NCBI GenBank assembly: GCA_037783415.1
Contig: JAZGTN010000188.1
Span: forward strand, 558,001-622,000
Length of the DNA stretch: 64,000 nt
DNA from: Leptasterias polaris
Taxonomy: Eukaryota > Echinodermata > Asteroidea > Forcipulatida > Asteriidae
Direction: 5' to 3'
Positions 23,301 to 35,300 of this stretch are shown piece by piece (position 1 is the stretch's first letter; every line of letters starts with the position of its first letter). The position numbers and the translations under genes were made by a program. The notes beneath the pieces were generated by a model. It was given only the letters and a program-made list of their open reading frames with translations. It was not told where the DNA came from and did not search any database.

Positions 23301-26300
23301 GCAAATTTTTTGAAGTTTTTTTAAACGATGTTTAAGTCGAGCAAGGGTCTGGTTTACCAAAAATTGGACCGCTGACGTCATTAAATCCAAAAGCGCTCTC
23401 TAGCGGCATATTAAAAACAGCTCAAAATACACTTTTACTAAATGTTTGTGGCGAAGTTTATGACAATCGTTTCAAAATTGGTATACATAATTACCTTCAT
23501 GCAGACAACATAATTGTGTAAAGTTTTAGATTGATGACGTCATCAAGTGTTACGTGGTATCGCCTTAAAGGTTTACTTTTTGAAGCCGTGTATCTACAAA
23601 ACCACAAGTTTGACTGAGTTGAAACTAGGCATGTTGATAGACTGTGATATTTACTACTTAAAGCTAGAGTGACGACTTGATGACGTCATCATAATTTCTT
23701 TTACAAATTTTTGAAATGTTGACCAATTATTAGATATCTTCAGTGCAAAGCAAGCTATTAGTCAAATTTTATTTTGCATCAGACTTGCAAGGTCATCCAA
23801 GGATATAATGTGGAGTGACGTTTTCACGACGTCATCAATTTCCATGTTATGTCACCACCAAGGTAGTGTTTTACACGAGCTATACGTACAGAACAACTCC
23901 TTTGAAAACACGAGGTCTGCTAACTTGGACGTTCTACACCGAACACCTTGTTTTTGTTTCAACAAAAATTTACTTCCAGTTTTTTATTTATTCACTCCTG
24001 GCTGTAGTGCAATAATAGATAAGACTTGTTGGAGGCAAGCAAACAATGCAATTTTCATTTTACACATTGAGGGGTCCCCCTTCCAAAGTGAAGTTGCCGT
24101 TGGGTGTGATGATTTAAGAAGTTATCTCCTTTGAATTGTACACATATGCATTAAAATCTTGTTTTAAATTAAATAACTTGACATTTATCAACATTTCATT
24201 TTGATTGAGTTTGATTCATTTTTATTGGCAGATTGGACGATTTGATTATCGGAGCGCCTATGTATGTGGATCCTGATAATTTAATTGAAAGATGGGAGGT
24301 GGGTCAAGTGCACGTCTACTGCCAAAATGCACAGGTACTTATTCAATTTGATATTTAAGCCAAGTTACTTACATTATTTGTTATTTTAGTTTCAACTTGA
24401 TTAAATTAGTCGTACTGTAAAGTGTTTCTTTTCCCTATTCGAAAAATTGTTTTCGAGCCCGCTGTTGTTTTTTAGACTTCAAATTTGCATTAGGTTTTTT
24501 GCTCACTTTTAATGGACCGTTGGTGTATATCTGTCCGTAAACTTGTCCTTATTCACGCGACATATTGGGAAACACTTTATTTTGCATAATACAAAATACA
24601 ATAAAAATACAAAAACCCCAAATAATTTAAAACTGAATGCACAAATAAGGGAACAGGGGCAGTAACTTATGTTGCATTTCCCAGTGACAAAATGTTTGAA
24701 AGTATAAATAACATTCCTTTTGATTTTCCTCAGGGCGATTTCACGGAAACTGACACATTGACTGGTACCCACCCAGGAGGTCAATTTGGATTTAGTATTG
24801 CTGCTCTAGGAGACATAAACAGCGATAATTTCAATGGTAACTCAAACTGCGGTTCGTTTTTCGGACATTAGTTTTCAGTTTTTGTACACCATTGAGTATG
24901 TGAAGTCTAAGAGCCATGTCACACGAGGTAATTTACAGGCAACCAGCTCCAGGCAATCTTCAAGAAGAACAGGCATTCTTATAACAATTTGCTCATAAAT
25001 TTATCGGGTATTGTAAGACATCGATAGAAAAACAACTCCTGTACAATCAAAGTGTTCCTTTTGCATGCAGCGCAGTCGGTTGCCTCTAAGTTGCAGCAAC
25101 AGCAGCAACAGCAGCAACAGCAGCAACATTATCAATTAACTGTTTAGGTCTGTTCGAATTGCTTCTAATTTCTTGTTGGTGTTTTTTGTGCAATAGATAT
25201 TGCCGTTGGGGCACCGTATGCTGATGACGGGATCGTCTATATCTACCAGGGGCGGCGAAAGGGAATAAAGCAGACGGTTTCTCAGGTAGATCATTGGCGA
25301 TAATATTAAAATAATTTCATTTCTTGTTACCTCCTTGTTAAAAAACAAAACAAACGAAAAAACAAATAGACAATTAACTTGAGAAAAAATCCCCTCTGCT
25401 CGTATACCCTAATAGCCTGTTGAAACAATTTTTTTTCTTACTGTTTTTTTTCTTTAAAATAATTATGTTTTTAAAAATTTGATTTTCTTGTGTCAAAATA
25501 TTTGCCTCAAATTAATCAAATCGGTGAAAATCTGGTACAAATTCATCATACCTCTGATTTGTTATATTATTATATATATATATATTTTTTGTTTACAATA
25601 ATTTACTTTTGGGGGGGTAATATATATCTAAATTGCTAACTGTTCTATCGCTGATAACACAAGATATTGATACTATATTCAGGGTTGTGTTGTTTTGTCA
25701 TTATTGTCCCAGTCTATTTCGTTTCCAAAACCACAGCCGTTACGTTGAATTGATTATGCACCCGACCGCATAATCGGTTCCGTATTAGCTCAGAGGTAAG
25801 TACTTTTATTTGAGTGGCTTTTCAAACATCCCTTTTGATCTTGTTCAGGTTTTACGACCGTCTGATTTCGGTTTGAACATTAAATCGTTTGGAACGTCAC
25901 TTACAGGTGGGATGGATATGGACGGTAACGAGTATAACGGTAAGTATTCCATACATGCAATTGTTATCGAATGTGAATGGTTATCAAAATCATAAATGGA
26001 AACAAAATGGATTTAGTTGAATGCAATTAAACAAGGCCAAAAACAAAAGACGAAATTTTGCCTCTCTGGCTCGTTTTCACAAAGCACTAAGATTCATTTT
26101 AAGATGACTTGTCAATATTACCATAACAATTTGTATTGTGATATCACACTTTGATTCACAATTAAGATCAATCTTGGCTCCTTGTGAAATCAGCCGCACG
26201 TCACTTATTGGACATTTTCAACAATCCCTAAAAGACACGACTAAATTTGTTTGCTTTCTTAATTTTAATTTGATTGCTAATTAGTGGCTTTACAGATTAC

Positions 26301-29300
26301 TAATGAGCCGTGTATAAGATTTATTCGCTCAGTAGTGTAATGCATCTTTGAAACCGACATACTTGAACTTAAAAAACATTTATAGGTAATAACCTTGATA
26401 GTCATGCATTTGCACGTCCGTATTCTAAAAGTTTTGAACTTTTAAGTTTGAGGGAACTGTTTGAGAATGTGACGTCATAGTTGAACTTTTAATTTCCCAC
26501 CGTATTGAACCTTAGGTTCCCACCGTCGTAGACAGACCTCTTTGCTTGCGTGTTATACAAGAGTAATGTAGACCACTTGCATTGTCCGCCAGCATCGCTG
26601 ATGTCAAACAACGGAAACGTGCACGTGTGTCTTAGCCAATGATAGCTCTTCGTTGGACCTCAATGAGGGCGCTGTTTAGGCTTTTGACGTCATTTGTAAT
26701 GGTCAATTGCTTTATCGTACGTACTCTAAGTGAGCACCGCACTTAAAGGGACACACCGGCTTACCGTTTTTACCGTTTATGTAATTTAGTGATATAAAAT
26801 CAGAAACCATAAGTTTTAGATTGCTGTTTTAAAAATAAATCGTCAAAATATCACGTAATTAGTGAAAAATGTTGAAAATAACAAAAAGCGGTCAAAGGTC
26901 AGCGTATACGCTATTCCAGCCGTTGCAACTGTCAAATTTATGCGACATTGTTGCGCAATGTTTTAAGTAGCTGCCACCGGGGTCTTTTCGTGGCGTTTTT
27001 ATGGGAGAAGACATCGTATGCAGCAACTTCCAAAACATCAACTGTGCATATACATCTATACTATAATGATCGTTAAATCGCCATCTTGGATTAGAAGCGC
27101 GCCATCTTGGATTAGAAGCGCGCCATCTTGGATTAGAAGCGCGCCATCATGGATTAGAAGCGCGCCATCTTTTCAGGTCAACTGGCGCCCGCACCCTGCT
27201 GAATTGGTGCGTCCTGGGGTCATTGTCGGGGTACCCGTGGGTTGGGGTCTGCGTTGGTGTTCTGACGTGTAGCCGCAATTGTGTGCAACGGCAGCCGGAT
27301 ACCCGCATTGGGGTGGTTGGGGTCTGCGTTGGTGTTCCGACGTCTCCCCGCGAAAGCGTGCAACGGTAGCTGGACACCCGCATTGGTCGGTCGGCCCTTT
27401 CGTGTTTCATACCCGTCAGGCATGGGTTTTTTTTTTGCGGCGGGTTAGATGGTCAGATGATTTGTGGGTGTTGATTTTGCATATTCAAAACATAAATTGG
27501 GGGTCTTTCAATGTGCGTTCGCTGTTTTGCATTGTTGTGCATTCTGGGAATTTCGCGTACCGGACACCACTTACTGGGGTCGGCACTGGTGTTCCAACGT
27601 CTCCCCGCGATTATGTGCAACGGCATACTAATATAGCGAGATGATTGATTTAAAATGCAGCTCAAAGGGGGGGGGGGGGGGGGGAATAATCCTAATTGTA
27701 AACTGCATATTTTCTGTTAACGATGCTTTGTCTTCTTCCAGCTCATTTTTGTCCTTCTTCGTGTGACCTCATATGTCCCCTTTATAATGTTTTCCTTTTA
27801 TTATTTCTTTCATAAAGACACAACATAAAATTCACAAAGACAAGCATTATTGAATATTAGTCGTTACCTGCATTTAGTGGTATGTAGGCCTAAATACAAC
27901 CAATAATTTCCGAGCAATACAGAATTAAAGAAACAAGCCATAAAGAAAGCCAGAAATAACGACACAATGAAATAAAGGGAAAAGAGACAAAAATAAAGCC
28001 TCCTCCAAACAAGCACATAAATCAAGAAATCAAAGAAAGACAGAAAGGAACAAATAAAGGAAAACGCTAACACACAAATAATTTTTTTTATATTTTCGTT
28101 TCTTATTTAAATCTTTAGACGTAGAGCCTACGATGAATAAAATTTGAACAGGGTCCTTCAAGACAAAATAATAAACAAGTTTACAAAACTGTCATCAACA
28201 AAATGTTACACAATCACACCCCTGTAACAATTAACATTAGTATTGTATTCATCAACCATTTACAAAATCTAGAAGAACGAAATAAGGAAACAAACACAAC
28301 CACACCCGAAATTATAAAAAAAATAAAAAAATAAAAAAATACTTGCATTGAAGCATCGAAATCAACTGTAACATAAAAACAGCAAACAATAAACGTCAAC
28401 GAGATATCAAGAAACATCAAAGATATTATAGGCCCCCCCTATGCAACTAAGAAAATAACGAAACTAAGACATAAACAAAATAAACAAATAAAAAGACAAA
28501 CAGACAAGTCAGAAAAACACATTATTTCAGAAACACCGAAATATACTGAGCAAATACAAAGTTCACCACGGGCAAACACGGATATACAGAGAGAGAAAGT
28601 ATAGAAACAAAGACACATTTAAGAAATAAAGAAATAGGTCAAAAGAAATCAAGAAATAAAGCAAAAAGGAAATCAAGTATATACATAAATTCACACATTT
28701 TACAAATTTTAGGACCACAGAAGCATATATTCCATGGATTACTCGGGCCTTTGATATTCAAAAAGACCTGACATATCAACAAACCTACATATCATGCCAA
28801 GCATGCATCATTGCCTTAGTATATCCTTCCCAAATATTCAAACCCACCCCCAACTTGCTTCGTAGTCGAGAAAAGGGGCGAGAAAAGGGTGAGGAGGGAA
28901 GGCGACGTTTCGACCACACTCAACACCTTTTGCATGCTCAAAATTGTATCATAACACATAACTACATTGCGTACTGATTTTCAATATCCTCACCAATCCC
29001 ATTCTGAAAATGATAACCTATCATACCCTCTCCAATTATCTCCTTCCCCCTCACCCCACTTTGCAACATTTTATACGCAAGAATCGCGCCCACCTAGCGG
29101 GTGCCGCGCGAAGCGCGGCATCCCCCTTGTGTTAGAGTGTTAGATAAACAGTGCTGTCCGTCGTCCCGAATGTTTTCCACACAGGCACCACGTAACGTGA
29201 CAATTATTAGGGGGTACAGACTAATACCTATAGGAACGAAATCTATTTTGGGGTCTGGCTCCCCACCCCTCCGACCAGCTCCGAAGCTCACAGCAAGACC

Positions 29301-32300
29301 AGCAAGCTCGGGGAGTTCTTGCCCCCGGGGTTTGTCTATCTGGCCCCACGAGACACGGCAACGGCTGTAGGGGATATGCCTCAAGGTTACGTTTCTCTAG
29401 CTCCCACGCCGAGGCGCTGTAAAACACGCTTCCGTTGCACGGACTCTCTGAATGAGAATCTTACGTTCCTTTTTCATCATTATTTACAGTTTGTACCCGC
29501 AATCTGAATACATAGTCTCTTTTGTCAAATATTCATTAATAATTGTAAAAAAAAATTAGAAAATTTGGTTTAGTAATTTACTTTTATACGGCTGGAAGTA
29601 AAACTATCTCCGAAGATCACGAGGGTTATCCGAACCAAAAAAGTGGTTCGGATAACCCATGTGACCTTCGTTTTTTGAAAAATGCGTTAAAACGGCCAAA
29701 TGTGATGGTTTCTTTTAGCAACTATTATTCTCCATTCCTGGAAGACCTTTAGAGTCATATTTTAGTGTATTTTGTCGCCTAAATATCCCAACGAAGCCGG
29801 TGTGTCCCTTTAATAGGCTAACATTCATGCGCCAAGCTGATTATCATAATTTGTAACCCCACAAAATAATTTGATTTATAACGTTTTGGAGGTCATGCTA
29901 TTAATACATTGTGTAATTATGAAAATCTTTCACAACCTGGGGATTTTGGTTTTCAACTTTTGGGGAGACTTGATAAACGTAGGTGGGAAAGTTTGCCCTA
30001 TTTGACCTTGGAAGCGGAGGAGTGCTTCTTAAAGAGAACTGGCATCAAGTCGGAAAAAGCTATTTTCGGGGATGTTTTTTCTGGGGTAGTTCCAAACGAC
30101 TACCCTGCCAAAAACTAGAAAGAAATCTGAAGTTGAGTTGTCCGAAAATATGTTGGATTGGTTTTTTAAGAGGCTAAGAGACTTAAACTATTTTTGTTGA
30201 TGTATTTTTGAATATTTAGCATTTAGCATTGGTTACTTTTTGTGGTGCACCCCTTAAAGGGTGTGTACAACATTGGTAAGATTGAACATATAAATGTTAT
30301 TAGATTGGCACATAACTTATATGGCATAAAGAAAGTCATGGTGGAAAACTTCCCTTGAAATAGTTTTGCTTGAAATGCCATAGTTTTTTTAGGAAATAAG
30401 TAGAACAAAAGTCTTTATCCTGCAGGATAAAATCCGATGTTTGAAAAAAAGTTAAAACACGTAATGGGGGTTTTCACTGTTTTCTCATTACTCCGACGAC
30501 CGATTGAGCTTTTAAGCTTTTAAGCTTTTAAGTTTAAAAACTTTCACAGGTTTGTTATTTCATGTATATGTTAGGTCACATCAAGTGTGGATACATACTT
30601 TGGCAATTACCATTGTTGTACACACCCTTTAAAAGGCAAGTCACAATACAGTCTGCCACCAAGAGTGCGCCCCATAATTATAGAGGTATTTATTAAAAAG
30701 AAGATCGTACAGATTGGCAATCATGATGCACGGAACATTTCTGGATTCGTGTTGAGAAAGTGATTTATGTTGCATGCGCATTATGATTTGCACTCAAACG
30801 TCCACAGAGAAAGAATCCGACCTCAAGCTTCATTCTCAATCATGAACTTGCTCTTTTTCACTCAAACCTCGTATTCAAGTAGCGCAGGATGTTGACGTTT
30901 TATGAGGATGTATCTTTAGATTAAAGGGTGGGGGGACAAAACAGAAGAACAACTTAGATATTCAGTTGTTGTGTGACATATTAAACAGAAACAAGGTGTT
31001 CGTGTTGCTGATCCTTGAATTGAGTTTTGCTCTGCATAAATTCATGGACTATGTCTAGTGATTCAAGATTTTGATTTTTTGTGGTTGCTAATTTCTGGTT
31101 TTAACCGGAAGACCAAGTCAAGATGGGGTCATGTTTGCATCATTGATGTTATCTTTTAAAGACCTTTCCCGATGATGTATACATTGTACAAATTCAACGT
31201 GTGGTTCAGATCAGATTTTCCTTTAAATATCAAAATTTGATTTAATGTTATTCGATAACTGATTGCGTCATTATGAGGTCATTAAGTTTGCTTTTTGATC
31301 ACCCAATTCAATTGTCTGATGAGTTTCAATGTTCAATGCACATTTTCAGCTCGATTCTCATTTTTCTGTCCATAGGCCTACATGGATCTTGTAAAACCGC
31401 ACCTTTTAGGTGACGTCACACTGTTTCACGAACACTTAACAAATTGCTGTTCAAAGGTATTCACCTGGGGACAAATTAAAGTCCTGTAGACATTGCACAA
31501 AGTATCACAAGCTCAAACAGCGCCCCCACTGAGGTCAAATGAAGACCTGTCATTGACTGGGAAATGCTTGGCTTTACCTGTGCACGTTTCCATTGTTTTA
31601 CCTTAGCGATAGCAGCCTATGCAATAGTTTATTGTGACTTAAATATGACATTTGCCCCCATTAATTATGTTGTGCTATGATCCATCCAAGGTATTGTAGA
31701 AAAGTCAGTTAAAGTAGGTCCAACATTCCCCGTTGACACTGTCTAAGTTAGAGTTGGTATACCAAGTTATGACACACGTTAATTATTTCACAGTTTTCTC
31801 CTAAACGCATTGCCCAGGGAAAGTCAACGTCCTTAATATCATAGTCTGGGCTATTCCGCATAATTTTATATAATTGGTTTTTTTTTAGGCAGCTGGAAAA
31901 CATATCACTACAAACTTTGTGCACACAAGTAAAGAGACACAAATCTACCCAGATCCAGCTGACCCCTCTAATAAGTGATGGAGTCACCTGTTCTCTGTAG
32001 TATGCTTTAAGATGTCTTGATGACAGTCTTTGCTTGGTGGTTTCCAATATTCCCCCTCCCCTGCCAAGAAAACATTTTGGCTCACTTGGGAGCTAGGGAA
32101 CCTTCCTGCATCTGTGTAATTCTCGTGGTCACTCTATTCGGCATGTCTGTCGTGCATATTGATCTTACTTTGTTACACTAAATCTTTATGAGATTCTTAA
32201 AGGCTTTATAATTTTTTTTTCAACCGATTTTGTCTTTTGAAGATATGATGGTTGGAGCGTCCGAGTCGTCTACTGCTGTGCTCGTCAGGTAAATAAGAAA

Positions 32301-35300
32301 CAATTAGTTATAATCCCTTTGGATCTTTGCATTATGTTGTTTTGCTGGTATTTAATGGGTTCCATTCTCGTTATTGATCCAAATTCTTATAAACTTACTC
32401 ACTCCCTCCTTTAATATACACCTCTATCCAAACACTTTCTCATCCAAAACATTACCATCTTTAGCATCATTGCCTGATGGTTCAATTTTTAACTTACTAT
32501 TCAAACTGTTGTTTTCACCTTTTTCTAGTAAATATTTTCACGTCATAATATGTTAAACTTGAGCTTTTGAAAAGTTGTTACACCTTACTGAGTTGCATAC
32601 AACAAGACACTTACTGAGTGTATACGTTTCCGTTCTTGAAAACTCCGTGTGTATACAGAACGTACTAATATAAAAGTAGTCGTATAAATCCATATCGAAG
32701 AATACGAAAGCGATAATGGTAATCACTTACGATCTTATTTGTGTCTTTCTTATTTAATCAGAGCAAGACCAATTGTAAAAGTTCAGAAAAAATTGAGCTT
32801 TGAGCCGCAACAGATTAATCTTGACATAAAAGATTACAGATTACCAACAGGGACAATGACAACAAGGTAAGTTTAATTTGTTTTGATAGAGCAAATATGT
32901 TTTTAAGGCAGGTAATTGCCAAAGACCAGTATACGCACTTGGTGTATCTTAACATGTGCATAAAATAACAATCCTTGTGAAAATATTGGCTCAATTGGTT
33001 GTCGAAAAGGCAAGAAAAATAATGGGGGAATTTATTTTAAAAGAATGTTGCGTAGAATTGTATGCTTTCAAATGCCTGAAATGGTCTTCATGCCTGATGC
33101 CTTTCTCAGATTCAAATATTTTATTAAGAAATTACATCCTTCTCAAAAACTACCTCACTTCAGACATGGAGGTAGGAATCCTACCTCCATGCTTCAGAGG
33201 AAGTCGTTTCTCACAATGTTTCACACTGTCAGAAGCTCCCAGGTGCTCCTAACCAAGTAAGTTTTTATGGTAATGTATTTCTTGAGTAAAATTTCTTGAG
33301 GTGTCCACTACCTTTAACACGTATTAAATTCTCCCAATTACAGCGTAAGGCTGTCGGGTTGATTGAAATGGTCATCGTATTTTTCTTTGTTTAGTATTGA
33401 TTTCATATCAGCTGTAAGCCATACTTAAAACATTTAATTCAAATCAATTTTATAGTAAGTGGACCGTTTGGAACTGCTTCACAATAACAGAACCATTGTG
33501 TTACTACAAGAATGTGCACAGACAATGCAATTAAAATTTACTCTATCTGTGTTTTCCCCGTGGCTTGGATACTGTGACTGAAGCCCATGTGTTTGTGTGC
33601 AAAATACAGCCCAAGTGTATATGGTACAAAATACGTTGTGACTTGCATGGTGATCAATAATGCTAAATCATGTGTTTATTAAAAACAATAATTGCAATGT
33701 CAAAACAATGTTGTGTTTTTTAAGTTCTGTGGTTGTGGAATGATTATCAGCTACTCACAATTTGGGTGTAAACCGAAATCATCGCGCGCTGTGTGAGTTC
33801 GGCTTTTTGCAGTGGTTTGCAGGCTGCGTAAAATGTTGTTATAATCGTCAATTTTAAATTCTACCAAACCTGCTTAGTTCATCAGTTCATCAGTTCATCT
33901 GAAAGTAGTACGATTATCAATACAGCTTAAAAGCGAATGATGTTTCAGTTTATGAAGGAGTATGTATACGTTTGGTAATCACTCTTAAAATTATTGGCAA
34001 TAATTATTTGTCAGAAGCCTTCAACAGCCTAGAATAAAGCATTTTAAGAAACATTTCGCTTCGAAGTAATGTGACTATAAAAAGATAGCAAATTGTATGC
34101 CCCAAAATTTGAATCTGGGAAACGTTTCTGTCAGAAACGCTTCTCAGATTGTGTAATCCTAAAGGGATTATTCTTCCGCGTGGACATAATTATTCGCTCC
34201 GACCACCTTTTGGAATGAAATTTGCACAGGTTAGTTTTATTGTACATCTATATCTACATTTATATAGGATCGAAAAAAACGAACGGTTCCAAAAACCAAA
34301 CGTATACTTTGCCTTTAAGTAGCTACCCTTTTTGTCTGTACCCTTGTATGTTAAATGTTTAATTTATTGTCCTTTACATTTCATTCTAGCTTCAACGTGA
34401 CTGCATGTTTCTCGACAAGAGGGTTAGGAATACCGGAAAATATCGGTAAGCTGAGAGAATAATTCGTCATTAATGTGTGTGACCTTTTCCCATATACTGT
34501 TGAGAGAAAATAAATTTTGGGAAAAAAGGAAGGGGAATTAGCAATAAACCCTTCAACGAGAAAAAATTAAAATGTAAATAAAGAAATAAATATAAATAAT
34601 TCTTGAGAAATAGGCCTACAATTAATGAAAAAAAAAGTAATATGAATAAAACGACTAAAAATTAAAAAATCTAATAAAGAATGATATGTAATTAAAAAAA
34701 AGAGGAAAACATTTACAATGAAATAAATTTAATAAAGTAACTAGTAAACAATAAAAAAGAAATAAATAAAAACATAAGCTACATAAAATAAATATGATAT
34801 AAAATAGCAACAAAAAAAAATAAAAAAAATACTACTTATTGATAATAACCGTGTTCCCCCTTGAAACACTCGAATTAAGCTGTATGACGAGCACCCACAA
34901 AACTCGTTTTCGTTGGCTTAACTAAAACGTGATTACTTAGTTTAGCGACAATTAACACTGGTTGGTTGTTCCTTATGTTTATTGAGATTTAGATAGACCT
35001 ATTGAAATGTACCCTTCGAGTAAAACCCACGAGTAATTGACATTTGTCAGTTTTAAGCATATTCTTTTCATCCTTTGGTGTGTAGTGGCAGAGTGGTCTA
35101 CTGCGTCAGATTCAAGTTCTGATGGTTGATTGTGTTGAATCATGTAGGTGTGTTCGATTCCCAGTCAAGACAATTGGTTCCTTGAGAGAGTCACTTAGCC
35201 ATGATTGCTTTCCCCAGGTGTAACAATTTGAACCTGAGTGGTCTGAGACGGTATATTCTTGAATTGACCCCTTGGCGATAATTTAAGCAGTTTGGGCTTG

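Larger units (their letters stand above)
26743..29813. mobile_element. ~3.07 kb TTAA-flanked non-autonomous DNA transposon (Kolobok/piggyBac-like)
   Basis: The terminal inverted repeats are TTAAAGGGACACACCGGCTT on the left and its exact inverse on the right (29794-29813), including TTAA at both outer edges. TTAA target sites are typical of piggyBac and Kolobok elements. The termini start AGGGACAC. The interior has a 21 bp array (27079-27170), a ~79 bp repeat (27240-27400), an A-rich stretch (27780-28700) and a GC-rich block (29090-29450). No transposase is recognised. The element accounts for half of integrin intron 12. Confidence 0.75.

Noticed and set aside
29094..29384. Overlapping ~90-residue frames on both strands
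   Set aside because: They come from a GC-rich block inside the TTAA element that has low stop frequency. No domain or splice support was found.
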